Source: Duganella sp. 1411 (lineage in GTDB: Bacteria; Pseudomonadota; Gammaproteobacteria; Burkholderiales; Burkholderiaceae_D). Taken from it: a stretch of DNA of 64,000 bases. Every line of letters begins with the position of its first letter. The stretch's first letter is position 1. Position numbers and translations under genes: made by a program. The notes under the pieces are model-generated. The model was not told where the DNA came from. It saw only the letters and a list, made by a program, of their open reading frames with translations, and made no database searches. Of this stretch, positions 52,758-61,899 are shown piece after piece. The DNA is taken from contig NZ_JAFICD010000004.1 in assembly GCF_017833525.1 (NCBI RefSeq), positions 310,001 through 374,000 of the forward strand. Direction: 5' to 3'.

Positions 52758-52790
52758 GCTTCGCACTCATTACCAGAAAGATCGCACCGC

Positions 52791-55166
52791 ATGGCATCCT
52801 CCAATACGACACCACCACCGTCCTCCGACAAACCGGCCAAGGGGCCGGCCAAGGGCTCGGGCAAAAAACCGGGCGCCTCGCCGTCGCGCTGGCTGCTGAT
52901 GGCCGGGCTGTCGGTGCTCGGCCTGGGCGTGGGCGCGGTGCTGCTGGTCGTGTTCGGCCTGGCGATGGCCTACCCCAACCTGCCCGAGCTCGACACGCTG
53001 ACCGATTACCGCCCCAAAATGCCGCTGCGCATCTTCTCGGCCGATAACGTGCTGATCGGCGAGTTCGGCGAGGAGCGCCGCAACCTGGTGCGCATCAAGG
53101 ACATCCCGGACGTGATGAAAAAAGCCGTGCTGGCGATCGAGGACGACCGCTTCTACCAGCACGGCGGCATCGACTACACCGGCATCCTGCGCGCGGCCGT
53201 GCACAACGCCACCGGCGGCGCCAAGCAGGGCGCCTCGACCATCACCCAGCAGGTGGCCCGCAACTTCTTCCTGTCGAGCGAGCAGACGCTCAAGCGCAAG
53301 GCCTACGAGGTGCTGCTGGCGTGGAAGATCGAAAAAAACCTCACCAAGGACCAGATCCTCGAGGTCTACATGAACCAGATCTACCTGGGCCAGCGCGCCT
53401 ACGGCTTCTCGTCGGCCGCGCAGATCTACTTCGGCAAGAACCTGCGCGACATCACCGTGGCCGAGGCGGCCATGCTGGCCGGCCTGCCGAAGGCGCCGTC
53501 GGCCTACAACCCGGTGGTCAACCCGAAGCGCGCCAAAACCCGCCAACAATACATCCTGCAGCGCATGCACGACCTGGGCTACATCACCGACGCCCAGTTC
53601 GAGACCGCCAAGGCCGAGCCGCTGAAGGTCAAGACCGACAGCAGCGAGTTCGGCGTGCACGCCGAGTACGTGGCCGAGATGGCGCGCCAGCTGGTCTACG
53701 AGCAGTTCAAGGAGGACACCTACACGCGCGGCCTGAACGTGTTCACCACCATCACCAAGGCCGACCAGGACGCCGCCTACCTGGCGCTGCGCAAGGGCGT
53801 CATGGACTACGAGCGGCGCCACGCCTACCGCGGCCCCGAAGCCTACATCGACATCCCGCAAAGCAAGGAGGAGGCCGACGACGCCATCGAGACCGAGCTG
53901 GCCGACCATCCGGACAGCGACGACATCGTCGCCGCCATGGTGCTCAAGGCCACGCCGCAGCAGATCGTCGCCGTCACCGCGTCCGGCGAGGAAATCAAGA
54001 TCGCCGGCCCGGGGCTGGAGATGGGCCGCTCGTGGCTGTCCGACAAGGCGCCGCCGAACAAGCGCATCCGCCGTGGCGCGGTGATCCGCGTCATGCAGGA
54101 AGCCAAGGACTGGGAATTGACGCAGATGCCGCAGATCGAGTCGGCCTTCATCGCGGCCGACACCGAGGACGGCGCGATCAAGGCCATGGTCGGCGGCTTC
54201 GACTACAACCGCAACAAGTTCAACCACGTCACCCAGGCCTGGCGCCAGCCCGGCTCGTCGTTCAAGCCGTTTATCTACTCGGCCTCGCTCGAGCGCGGCC
54301 TGTCGCCGTCGACCATCATCAACGACGCGCCGATCTCGTTCGACGCCGGCCAGACCGGCGGCCAAGCGTGGGAGCCGAAGAACTACGACGGCAAGTACGA
54401 GGGCCCGATGACGATGCGCCGCGGCCTGACCAAGTCCAAGAACATGATCTCGATCCGCATCCTGCACAAGATCGGCGCCAAGTACGGCCAGGAATACACC
54501 ACCCGCTTCGGCTTCGACGCCGACAAGAACCCGCCCTACCTGACCCTGGCGCTGGGCGCCGGCAACGTCACGCCGTTGCAGATGGCCGGCGCGTATTCGG
54601 TGTTCGCCAACGGCGGCTACAAGGTCAGCCCGTATCTGATCTCCAAGGTGACCGACGCCGACGGCAAGATCCTGTCCCAGGCCAACCCGGACAAGGCCGG
54701 CGACGAGAAGAACCGCGTCATCGACGAGCGCAACGCCTTCCTGATGGACAGCATGCTCAAGGACGTGGTGCGCTACGGCACGGCGGCCAAGGCGCTGGTG
54801 CTCAAGCGGCCCGACATCTCCGGCAAGACCGGCACCACCAACGATTCGATCGACGCCTGGTTCGCCGGCTACCAGCCGAAGCTGGTGGGCATCGCCTGGA
54901 TCGGCTACGACCAGCCGAAAAACCTGGGCAACCGCGAGACCGGCGGCGGCCTGGCGCTGCCGATCTGGATCAATTTCATGCAAAAGGCGCTGAAGAACAT
55001 CCCGATCGAGGAGCGGGCCGTGCCGGAGGGGGTCATGCTGGTCGGCGACGAGTACTACTACACGGAGAATCCGCCGGGCACCGGCGTGCACAACATCGAC
55101 GGCGCCACGCAGGGCACGCCGGCCGAGGAGAAGGCCAAGGACGCCGTCAAGAACGAGCTGTTCTGA
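52791..55166 (+). CDS. mrcA: Penicillin-binding protein 1A
   Basis: Bifunctional class A PBP building peptidoglycan. 791 residues: a short Pro/Lys-rich cytoplasmic tail, a membrane helix (~34-58), the GT51 glycosyltransferase domain with AIEDDRFYQHGGID (catalytic Glu ~116) and GASTITQQVARN, an OB-like insertion, and a transpeptidase domain with PGSSFKPF (active Ser ~488), KSKN and KTGTTND (~678). Divergence from pilMNOPQ is the classical arrangement. Confidence 0.97.
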   Translation: MASSNTTPPPSSDKPAKGPAKGSGKKPGASPSRWLLMAGLSVLGLGVGAVLLVVFGLAMAYPNLPELDTLTDYRPKMPLRIFSADNVLIGEFGEERRNLVRIKDIPDVMKKAVLAIEDDRFYQHGGIDYTGILRAAVHNATGGAKQGASTITQQVARNFFLSSEQTLKRKAYEVLLAWKIEKNLTKDQILEVYMNQIYLGQRAYGFSSAAQIYFGKNLRDITVAEAAMLAGLPKAPSAYNPVVNPKRAKTRQQYILQRMHDLGYITDAQFETAKAEPLKVKTDSSEFGVHAEYVAEMARQLVYEQFKEDTYTRGLNVFTTITKADQDAAYLALRKGVMDYERRHAYRGPEAYIDIPQSKEEADDAIETELADHPDSDDIVAAMVLKATPQQIVAVTASGEEIKIAGPGLEMGRSWLSDKAPPNKRIRRGAVIRVMQEAKDWELTQMPQIESAFIAADTEDGAIKAMVGGFDYNRNKFNHVTQAWRQPGSSFKPFIYSASLERGLSPSTIINDAPISFDAGQTGGQAWEPKNYDGKYEGPMTMRRGLTKSKNMISIRILHKIGAKYGQEYTTRFGFDADKNPPYLTLALGAGNVTPLQMAGAYSVFANGGYKVSPYLISKVTDADGKILSQANPDKAGDEKNRVIDERNAFLMDSMLKDVVRYGTAAKALVLKRPDISGKTGTTNDSIDAWFAGYQPKLVGIAWIGYDQPKNLGNRETGGGLALPIWINFMQKALKNIPIEERAVPEGVMLVGDEYYYTENPPGTGVHNIDGATQGTPAEEKAKDAVKNELF

Positions 55167-55207
55167 CGGCAAATGAACCGCCCCAGACCCGCACGGCGAA
55201 CCGTCGC

Positions 55208-55237
55208 GGGGTCGTACCCCGTACGGGGTACGACCCC
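55208..55237. repeat. Perfect 30-bp palindrome between mrcA and cyaY
   Basis: The sequence GGGGTCGTACCCC-GTAC-GGGGTACGACCCC is its own reverse complement, between two convergent genes. It could act as a bidirectional transcription barrier but lacks a T-run. It is related in layout to the nested palindrome at 34643-34684. Confidence 0.7.
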
Positions 55238-55257
55238 TCCGGTCCGGGTCAGGGTTC

Positions 55258-55596
55258 TCAGCCCCCCGGCGCCAGCACCACCGGGCTGCCGCCCTGGGCG
55301 GTGACGATCTCCGACAGCGCCGCGAACAGCTCGGAGCCGTCGCGGGTGTTGAGCCACTTGCCGTCGTTCTGGCGGTAGTGGAAGCCGCCCGAGCGCGCCG
55401 CCACCCACAGTTCGCGCATCGCCGCCTGGCTGTTGACGATGATCTTGGAACCGTTGTCGATGAACTCGATTTCCAGCACGTTGCCGCTGCGGCTGCACTC
55501 GACGTCGAGCATGTCGTCGTCGTTCAATTGGTCCAAGGCGGCCTCGATCGCGTCGAGGGTCGCTTCGGCCTGCGCCAGGAATTCTGATTCGCCCAT
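55258..55596 (-). CDS. cyaY: Iron donor protein CyaY (bacterial frataxin)
   Basis: Small iron-binding protein that modulates Fe-S cluster assembly. 112 residues with the acidic N-terminal helix (ESEFLAQAEATLDAIEAALDQLNDDDMLDVE) and the frataxin sheet (VLEIEFIDNGSKIIVNSQ, ELWVAARSGGFHYRQNDGKWLNTRDGSEL). Start at MGESEF; a longer frame adds four residues. It is divergent from lptM-lysA, the conserved betaproteobacterial order. Confidence 0.95.
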   Translation of the reverse strand: MGESEFLAQAEATLDAIEAALDQLNDDDMLDVECSRSGNVLEIEFIDNGSKIIVNSQAAMRELWVAARSGGFHYRQNDGKWLNTRDGSELFAALSEIVTAQGGSPVVLAPGG

Positions 55597-55635
55597 GCTA
55601 CACTCCAATATCTATAGTCAATCCATGATTTTATC

Positions 55636-55896
55636 GTGAAGTCCTCTTTCCGTTTGTTTATCGGCGCCAGTACCCTGGGGCTGACCGTGTTGTTGAGCGG
55701 TTGCGGCCAAACCGGCCCGCTATACCTGCCCAAAACGCCCGCCAAGACCGCCAAGAGCGGCGCGGCCAAGGCGACGCCTTCCACCGGCGCGACGGCCCCC
55801 GCCGCGACGATCGATACCGTGCCCGGCGCGCCGGCCACGCCGGTTCCCGTGACGCCGTCCCCGGTGCCGTCCACTCCTCCAGCATCCCAACAATAA
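55636..55896 (+). CDS. lptM: LPS translocon maturation chaperone LptM-type lipoprotein
   Basis: An 86-residue small lipoprotein from GTG 55636. Lipobox LSGC is followed by GQTGPLYLPK, the YifL/LptM signature; LptM helps LptD fold and form disulphides. The C-terminal half is Pro/Ala/Thr-rich. It precedes lysA by 5 nt, the usual position (formerly lppL). Confidence 0.88.
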   Translation: MKSSFRLFIGASTLGLTVLLSGCGQTGPLYLPKTPAKTAKSGAAKATPSTGATAPAATIDTVPGAPATPVPVTPSPVPSTPPASQQ

Positions 55897-55901
55897 TTAC
55901 T

Positions 55902-57179
55902 ATGTCGCAATTTTCGTATCAAGACGGCGTGCTGCACGCCGAAGGCGTCTCGCTGAGCGCCATCGCCGACCAGTTCGGCACGCCGACCTATGTCTACTCG
56001 AAGGCGGCGCTGCTGGCCAACTTCGCCGCGTACGCCGACGCCTGCGCCGGGCGCGACGCGCTGGTGTGCTACGCCATGAAGGCCAACTCCAACCTGGCCA
56101 TCCTCGACCTGCTGGCGCGCCAGGGCGCCGGCTTCGACATCGTCTCCGGCGGCGAGCTGCAGCGCGTGCTGGCGGCCGGCGGCGACCCGCGCAAGGTGAT
56201 CTTCTCCGGCGTCGGCAAGAGCGCCGACGAGATGCGCCTGGCGCTGTCGCACGACATCCTGTGCTTCAACGTCGAATCGATCCCCGAGCTGCACCGCCTC
56301 AACGAGGTGGCCGGCGCCATGGGCAAGACCGCGCGCGTGTCGCTGCGGGTCAACCCCAACGTCGACCCCAAGACCCATCCGTACATCGCCACCGGCCTCA
56401 AGGCGAGCAAGTTCGGCGTCGCCTTCGACGACGCGCTGGCCACCTACCGCACCGCCGCCACCCTGCCGCACCTGGAAGTGGCCGGCATCGACTGCCACAT
56501 CGGCTCGCAGCTGCTGGACGACGCCCCGCTGCTGGAGGCGCTCGACCGCTTGATCGAGCTGATCGACAAACTGGGCGACGAGGGCATCGTGCTGCATCAC
56601 GTCGACATCGGCGGCGGCATCGGCATCGACTACCGCGAGGCGGGCGAGGCCGCGCCGGTGCCGGTGGGCGACTACCTGGGCCGCCTGTTCGCCAAGATCG
56701 ACGCCTGGCGCGCGGCGCGCCACGACGGCCGGCCGATCAAGGTGATCTTCGAGCCGGGCCGCTCCATCGTCGGCGACACCGGCGTGCTGCTGACGCGGGT
56801 CGAGTTCCTCAAGCATGGCGAGGAAAAGAACTTCTGCGTGGTCGACGCCGCCATGAACGACATGGCCCGCCCGGCGCTGTACCAGGCCTGGATGGACATG
56901 CAGCCGGTGGCGCGCGGCAACGCCGAGGCGCTGACCTACGACGTGGTCGGCCCGATCTGCGAATCGGGCGACTGGCTGGCGCGCGACCGCGAACTGGCGG
57001 TCGCGCCCGGCGACCTGCTGGTGATGCACACGGCCGGCGCCTATGGCATGACGATGGCGTCGAACTACAACACGCGCGGCCGCGCGGCCGAGATCATCGT
57101 CGACGGCACCGTCAGCCACGAGGTGCGCAAGCGCGAGCAGCCGGCCGACCTGTTCGCGCTCGAATCGCTGATCAAGTAA
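55902..57179 (+). CDS. lysA: Diaminopimelate decarboxylase
   Basis: PLP enzyme making lysine from meso-diaminopimelate. 425 residues, fold type III barrel: YAMKANSN (Lys60 binds PLP), GAGFDIVSGGEL, HIGSQL, a GGGIGIDY glycine loop, EPGRSIVGDTG, and CESGDWLARDR with the catalytic Cys from the neighbouring subunit. It forms an operon with lptM. A GC-rich hairpin (57193-57216) follows the stop. Confidence 0.97.
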   Translation: MSQFSYQDGVLHAEGVSLSAIADQFGTPTYVYSKAALLANFAAYADACAGRDALVCYAMKANSNLAILDLLARQGAGFDIVSGGELQRVLAAGGDPRKVIFSGVGKSADEMRLALSHDILCFNVESIPELHRLNEVAGAMGKTARVSLRVNPNVDPKTHPYIATGLKASKFGVAFDDALATYRTAATLPHLEVAGIDCHIGSQLLDDAPLLEALDRLIELIDKLGDEGIVLHHVDIGGGIGIDYREAGEAAPVPVGDYLGRLFAKIDAWRAARHDGRPIKVIFEPGRSIVGDTGVLLTRVEFLKHGEEKNFCVVDAAMNDMARPALYQAWMDMQPVARGNAEALTYDVVGPICESGDWLARDRELAVAPGDLLVMHTAGAYGMTMASNYNTRGRAAEIIVDGTVSHEVRKREQPADLFALESLIK

Positions 57180-57192
57180 GCCACCCGGCACA

Positions 57193-57216
57193 GCCGCCGG
57201 CCGCCGCGCCGGCGGC
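57193..57216 (+). terminator. Possible terminator hairpin after lysA
   Basis: 8-bp stem GCCGCCGG/CCGGCGGC directly after lysA; the downstream sequence TTGCCGTCC is only weakly T-rich. Confidence 0.3.
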
Positions 57217-57245
57217 TTGCCGTCCAACACCCCGTCCACGCGCCG

Positions 57246-58400
57246 ATGCAGGAATTCTATAAAAAGACCGTCTACGGCTTGCTGATGCTGCTGGCCGCCA
57301 GCGCGCTCGCCAGCTACGTTTGCGTCAGCCTGAGCTATCTGAGCGCGCCGCTGCTGCCCGCCGGCGACAGCGCGCTGCCGTGGCGGCCCGAAGCCGACTC
57401 CAACATGCCGCAGCCGCGCATCCGCATCGGCGAGGACCGGCGCCGCCTGAGCTTTGATTTCAACCTCTCGGCGCACACGCCGTACGCGTTCGCCGCCGTC
57501 GGCCTGTTCTTCGCCAACCGCGACGGCACGCCGGCGCACGTGGATTTATCGCGCTACACCTCGATCACGCTGCAGGCGAGGTGCGCGCCGGCCAACACGC
57601 TGACCCTGAGCGCCTCCACCTTGGAAAGCAAGGTGTCCAAGCGCGGCAACTGGCTGACCTACCGTTCGCCGTCGGCGTTTTTCGCCTGCGGCCCGGCCGG
57701 CACGCCGGTGGAACTGGACCTGACCCGGATGGAGACGCCGCAATGGTGGTTCGACATGTTCAAGCTCGACCTGTCGCACCAGCATTACAAGCTGGACCAG
57801 GTGCCGAAAATCTCCATCGGCACCACCTTTCAAAGCCCGAAGAACATCGATTCCCGCATCGACATCGACAGCCTGGTGCTGACCGGCAGGGACTACCGCT
57901 ACCTGACGCTGTTGGCGGTGTTGCTGGGCGTGTCCTGGACGGGATTCGGCCTGTGGACGTTGCGGCGCCACACGCGCGCGCTGATCGCGGACCTGAAGGA
58001 AAAACTGCGCAAGGACCTGCCGCTGGTGGCCTACCAGCAGCTGTCGATCGAGCCGCACCGCGACAAGGAAAAGGCCGTCATCCTGCGTTTCATCGCCAAC
58101 GGTTATGCCAACGCCGAATTGGACCTGGAGCGGATCGTCACGCAAACCGGCGTCAATCGAAATAAAATCAACGAGATATTAAAATCCGAATTCGGCTATA
58201 CCTTCAGCAGCTATTTAAATAAATTGCGGCTCACCGAGGCGGCGCGGCTGCTGGCGGAAAAGGAGACGGCGGCGGTCGCCGAAATCGCCTATTCGGTCGG
58301 CTATAGCAACGTCTCGTACTTCAACAAGCTGTTCAAAGAGGAATACGGCTGCACGCCCAAGGCGTTCCGCAGCGTGTGCGGCCAGCCGGCCGGCGACTGA
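57246..58400 (+). CDS. Membrane-anchored AraC-family transcriptional regulator with periplasmic sensor domain
   Basis: A 384-residue one-component regulator. A membrane helix at ~8-32 is followed by a ~185-residue periplasmic beta-rich domain (IRIGEDRRRLSFDFNLSAHTPYAFAAVGLFF.., SITLQARCAPANTLTLSAST..), possibly a carbohydrate-binding jellyroll. A second membrane helix lies at ~218-238, then a cytoplasmic AraC HTH at ~285-378 (ERIVTQTGVNRNKINEILKSEFGYTFSSYLNKLRLTEAARLL.., IAYSVGYSNVSYFNKLFKEEYGCTPKAFR). It is followed in the same direction by GH39 and GH43 glycosidases, so sensing of a released sugar and control of those genes is inferred. Confidence 0.82.
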   Translation: MQEFYKKTVYGLLMLLAASALASYVCVSLSYLSAPLLPAGDSALPWRPEADSNMPQPRIRIGEDRRRLSFDFNLSAHTPYAFAAVGLFFANRDGTPAHVDLSRYTSITLQARCAPANTLTLSASTLESKVSKRGNWLTYRSPSAFFACGPAGTPVELDLTRMETPQWWFDMFKLDLSHQHYKLDQVPKISIGTTFQSPKNIDSRIDIDSLVLTGRDYRYLTLLAVLLGVSWTGFGLWTLRRHTRALIADLKEKLRKDLPLVAYQQLSIEPHRDKEKAVILRFIANGYANAELDLERIVTQTGVNRNKINEILKSEFGYTFSSYLNKLRLTEAARLLAEKETAAVAEIAYSVGYSNVSYFNKLFKEEYGCTPKAFRSVCGQPAGD

Positions 58401-58575
58401 GCGGCAAGGCGTCGCCGCCGGGCTAACATTTCGCGTCAAATTTCTACCAAAATCCGCATTCCAATGGTAATTTCACGGGGGGACGCTAGCCAATCCGGCA
58501 ACGAGCGACTACGCTTGCGTGTCCTGACGGGCCGCCCACGCGGCCGTGTTTGTCCACCTTACGAAAGCCGAACGA
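58401..58575. promoter_or_regulatory. Region between AraC-type regulator and GH39 gene, candidate operator
   Basis: 175 nt. An imperfect inverted pair TACCA..TGGTA (58445-58469, 15-nt spacer) lies ~110 nt upstream of the GH39 ATG and could be an operator, but this is weak. No ORF was recognised. Confidence 0.25.
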
Positions 58576-60144
58576 ATGAATCTTAATTCCGTCGCAGCGA
58601 TTTTTCTCAGCGCCGCCCTGTTGGCCCCCGCCGCAGTCCAGGCCCAGGAACGCGTAGTCGATTTGAATGTCAGCCAGGTCCAGGGGAAACTGAATAAAAC
58701 CTTTAATTTCACCATCGGCGCCGGGCGCGCGAACGAGGGGCTGCGCGCAGATTGGCAACAGCAACTGGCGGAAATAAAACGCGACGCCGGATTTAAATAT
58801 ATCCGCATGCACGGTTTGCTCACCGACGACATGGCGGTGTATAAGATCGACAGCAAAGGCAACGACGAATATAACTTCCAATATATCGACTCGCTGTTCG
58901 ATTATCTGGTGGGCATCGGCGTCAAACCGTTTGTCGAACTGGGCTTCATGCCATCGGCGCTGGCCAGCGGCAACAAGACCATCTTCTGGTGGCGCGGCAA
59001 CGTCACGCCCCCGAACAGCTACGAGCGCTGGGAAAAACTGGTACAGACCCTGACCCGGCACTGGACCGAGCGCTACGGGCGCGCCGAGGTGGCGTCGTGG
59101 TACTTCGAAGTGTGGAACGAACCCAACCTGGACGGCTTCTGGGCCGGCACCCAGGCCGACTATTTCAAGCTGTACGCGCACGCCGCGCGCGGCGTCAAGA
59201 GCGTCGACGCGGCCTACAAGGTGGGCGGCCCGGCCACCGCCGGCGCGGCCTGGATTCCTGAGATGATCGCCTACTGCGCCAAGAACAATGTTCCGCTCGA
59301 CTTCGTCAGCACGCACACCTACGGCGTCGGCGAAGGCTATCTGGACGAATTCGGCACCAAGGGCACCGTGCTCAGCAAGGACGAGGGCGCGATCAGCGGC
59401 GACGTACAGCGCAACCGCAAGGAAATCGAAGCGTCGGCGATGCCCAAGCTCGAGCTGCACTACACCGAATGGAGCTCCTCGTACACGCCGTCCGATCCGA
59501 CGCACGACAGCTACCACCAGGCCGCCTACATCCTGCAAAAGCTCAAGCAGGTCGGCAACGCCGCGCAATCGATGTCGTACTGGGTCTTCACCGACATCTT
59601 TGAAGAGCCGGGCCCGCGCTTCGAGGCCTTCCACGGCGGGTTCGGCCTGATGAACACGCAGGGCATCAAGAAGCCGGCCTATTTCGCCTACCAGTTCCTC
59701 AACCAGCTGGCCGACACCGAGCTGAAGAACAAAGACGCCCACTCGCTGGCGACGGTCAACGCCAAGGGCGAGGTGCAGGTGCTGCTGTGGGACTACACCC
59801 ACACGCTGCCGGACGGCATCAACAACCAGCAATACTTCATCAAGGACCTGCCGCCCAAGGACAAGGGCAAGGTCGACGTCAAACTGCAGGGCTTGAAGCC
59901 GGGCGTCTACAACCTGAGCATCGCGCAGGTCGGCTACCGGAAGAACGACGCCTACACCGCGTTCATCGACATGGGCTCGCCGAAGCAGCTGACCCGGCCG
60001 CAAGTGGACGCATTGAAGTCGGAAGCCACCGGCAAGCCGTCCCAGCGCCGCACGGTGCGCGTGGGCGCCGACGGCCGCGCCAGCGTGTCGCTGCCGCTGC
60101 GTGAAAACGACGTCTACTTGCTCAAGCTGACCACCGGCAAATAA
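58576..60144 (+). CDS. Secreted glycoside hydrolase family 39 protein (beta-xylosidase-like)
   Basis: A 522-residue exported (beta/alpha)8 glycosidase. Signal peptide MNLNSVAAIFLSAALLAPAAVQAQ. The GH39 acid/base Glu is in FEVWNEPN (E182) and the nucleophile Glu in LHYTEWSSS (E298), with HTYG between them. The C-terminal ~130 residues form a beta-sandwich. GH39 retaining enzymes are mainly beta-xylosidases, but some act on other sugars. It probably works in the periplasm with the adjacent GH43 enzyme. Confidence 0.9.
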   Translation: MNLNSVAAIFLSAALLAPAAVQAQERVVDLNVSQVQGKLNKTFNFTIGAGRANEGLRADWQQQLAEIKRDAGFKYIRMHGLLTDDMAVYKIDSKGNDEYNFQYIDSLFDYLVGIGVKPFVELGFMPSALASGNKTIFWWRGNVTPPNSYERWEKLVQTLTRHWTERYGRAEVASWYFEVWNEPNLDGFWAGTQADYFKLYAHAARGVKSVDAAYKVGGPATAGAAWIPEMIAYCAKNNVPLDFVSTHTYGVGEGYLDEFGTKGTVLSKDEGAISGDVQRNRKEIEASAMPKLELHYTEWSSSYTPSDPTHDSYHQAAYILQKLKQVGNAAQSMSYWVFTDIFEEPGPRFEAFHGGFGLMNTQGIKKPAYFAYQFLNQLADTELKNKDAHSLATVNAKGEVQVLLWDYTHTLPDGINNQQYFIKDLPPKDKGKVDVKLQGLKPGVYNLSIAQVGYRKNDAYTAFIDMGSPKQLTRPQVDALKSEATGKPSQRRTVRVGADGRASVSLPLRENDVYLLKLTTGK

Positions 60145-60160
60145 GTCCGGCCTCCAACTC

Positions 60161-60218
60161 CGGGGTCAGGTCCACCATTTCTACACGGGCGGGGCCGTAA
60201 GGCCTTCGCCCACCTGTT
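60161..60218. repeat. Dispersed palindromic element (copy 2)
   Basis: Lies between the GH39 and GH43 genes. Its first 27 nt (60161-60187) are the exact reverse complement of 25561-25587, and the following GGGC.GGGGCC..TA.GGCC..CGCCC resembles 25495-25530. It has no coding capacity. Confidence 0.65.
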
Positions 60219-60239
60219 TATTTTGAATGGAGACATCGG

Positions 60240-61862
60240 GTGACCAATCAATCGCGCAGAGACGCGTTCAAAACGCTGGTGGCCGGCGCCGGGCTCGGCA
60301 TCGCGCCGGGCCTCGCGCCGGCAGCGGAATGCACCACCGGCCCCGCCACCAACGCCGCGCGCCAGTGGCGCCGCGGCGTCGAGGGACAGCGCCAGGCCGA
60401 CCAGGGCGACGGCACCTATCTCAACCCGATCATCGCCGGCGACCATCCCGACCCGACCATTCTCAAGGACGGCGGCGACTACTATCTGACCTACTCGTCG
60501 TTCTACTCCTACCCCGGCCTGGTCATCTGGCATTCGACCGACCTGGTGAACTGGCGGCCGATCGGCCCGGCACTGTCGAAGCCGCTGGGCACGATCTGGG
60601 CCGTCGGCCTGTGCAAGCACGGCGGCAAATATTTCATCTACATCCCGGCGGCGCCCGACGGCAACACCTGGTCGATCTACGCCATCTGGGCCGACCGCAT
60701 CGAGGGGCCATGGAGCGATCCGGTCGACCTGAAGATCGGCGGCTGCATCGACCCCGGCCACATCGTCGGCGAGGACGGCAAGCGCTACCTGTTCGTCAAC
60801 GGCATCCGCAAGATCCGCCTGCGCGACGACGGCCTGGCCACCGACGGCCAGCTGGAGCAAGCCTATCAGCCGTGGCGCTATCCCGACGACTGGGTGGTGG
60901 AGAATTTCGCGCCCGAGGGCCCCAAGCTGCTTCGGCGCGGCAAGTGGTTCTACCTGGTGACGGCGGTCGGCGGCACGGCCGGACCGGTGACCGGGCACAT
61001 GGTCATCGCCGCGCGCTCGACGTCGATCCACGGGCCGTGGGAGCATTGCCCGCACAACCCGCTGGTGCGCACGCTGGGCACGGCCGAGCCGTGGTGGTCG
61101 CGCGGCCACGCCACGCTGGTCGAGGGTCCGGCCGGCGACTGGTGGATGGTGTACCACGGCTACGAGAACGGTTACCGCACCTTGGGCCGCCAGACCCTGC
61201 TCGAACCGATGGAATGGACCGACGACGGCTGGTTCCGCGCGCTCGGCGGCGATCTGTCCAAGCCGCTGGCCAAACCGAAGGGCGGCAAGGCCGGGCCGTC
61301 CGGGCGGGCGCTGTCGGACGATTTCAAGCGCGACCGCTTCGGCGTGCAATGGGCGTTCCACGATCCGGCGCCGGACGAGATGCGGCGGGCGCGCTACACC
61401 GCGCAGGGCTTGCGGATCGCCGGCCGCGGCACGTCGCCGGCGGACAGCCATCCGCTGACCTGCGGCGTGGGCGACCGCAACTACGAAGTCGAGCTGAGCA
61501 TGGACCTGGAAGGCCCGGCCGAGGCCGGCCTGCTGCTGTTCTACAACCACAAGGCCTTCGTCGGGCTGGGCTTCACGCCGGAGCTGGTCAAGACCTTCGA
61601 GTACGCCGAGGAGCAGTCGTGGATGCGCGCCAAGCGGGCGACGTCGTCGGTGCGGGTGCGCATGACCAATGACGAGCACATCGTCACGTTCCGCTATTCG
61701 CACGACAATGGCAAGACGTGGGTGCTGCACGGGCTGCGCATGGAGGTGTCCGGCATCCACCACAATGTGTTCGGCGGCTTCCTGAGCTTGAAGGTGGGGA
61801 TCTACAGCGCGGGCGGCGGCAGTGTGGTGCTGCGTGATTTCAGGTATCGGGCGCTGGCTTAG
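60240..61862 (+). CDS. Tat-exported glycoside hydrolase family 43 protein
   Basis: A 540-residue protein from GTG 60240 with GGAG 7 nt upstream. Twin-arginine signal NQSRRDAFKTLVAGAGLGIAPG. Residues ~60-350 form a GH43 five-bladed propeller: NPIIAGDHPDPTILKDGGDYYLTYSS (general base Asp), CIDPGHIVGEDGKRYL and later acidic positions. Residues ~360-540 form a jellyroll (CBM- or DUF1349-like) accessory domain. Members are beta-xylosidases or arabinofuranosidases. With GH39 and the AraC-type sensor it suggests side-chain and xylo-oligosaccharide trimming. No transporter is adjacent. Confidence 0.88.
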   Translation: MTNQSRRDAFKTLVAGAGLGIAPGLAPAAECTTGPATNAARQWRRGVEGQRQADQGDGTYLNPIIAGDHPDPTILKDGGDYYLTYSSFYSYPGLVIWHSTDLVNWRPIGPALSKPLGTIWAVGLCKHGGKYFIYIPAAPDGNTWSIYAIWADRIEGPWSDPVDLKIGGCIDPGHIVGEDGKRYLFVNGIRKIRLRDDGLATDGQLEQAYQPWRYPDDWVVENFAPEGPKLLRRGKWFYLVTAVGGTAGPVTGHMVIAARSTSIHGPWEHCPHNPLVRTLGTAEPWWSRGHATLVEGPAGDWWMVYHGYENGYRTLGRQTLLEPMEWTDDGWFRALGGDLSKPLAKPKGGKAGPSGRALSDDFKRDRFGVQWAFHDPAPDEMRRARYTAQGLRIAGRGTSPADSHPLTCGVGDRNYEVELSMDLEGPAEAGLLLFYNHKAFVGLGFTPELVKTFEYAEEQSWMRAKRATSSVRVRMTNDEHIVTFRYSHDNGKTWVLHGLRMEVSGIHHNVFGGFLSLKVGIYSAGGGSVVLRDFRYRALA

Positions 61863-61899
61863 CGCGGGCCAGCGATGCAGACGCGGCTACGGCCGCGGC

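Larger units (their letters stand above)
52483..52790. other. Divergent promoter region between pilM and mrcA
   Basis: 308 nt without genes. It contains a good minus-strand promoter for pilMNOPQ (52571-52599) and, on the mrcA side, a consensus -10 TATAAT at 52752-52757 with no clear -35. No sigma-54 (-24/-12) motif was recognised. Confidence 0.5.

Noticed and set aside
55597..55901. Lysine riboswitch upstream of lysA
   Set aside because: The region holds the lptM gene and only a 39-nt leader, too short for a lysine riboswitch.
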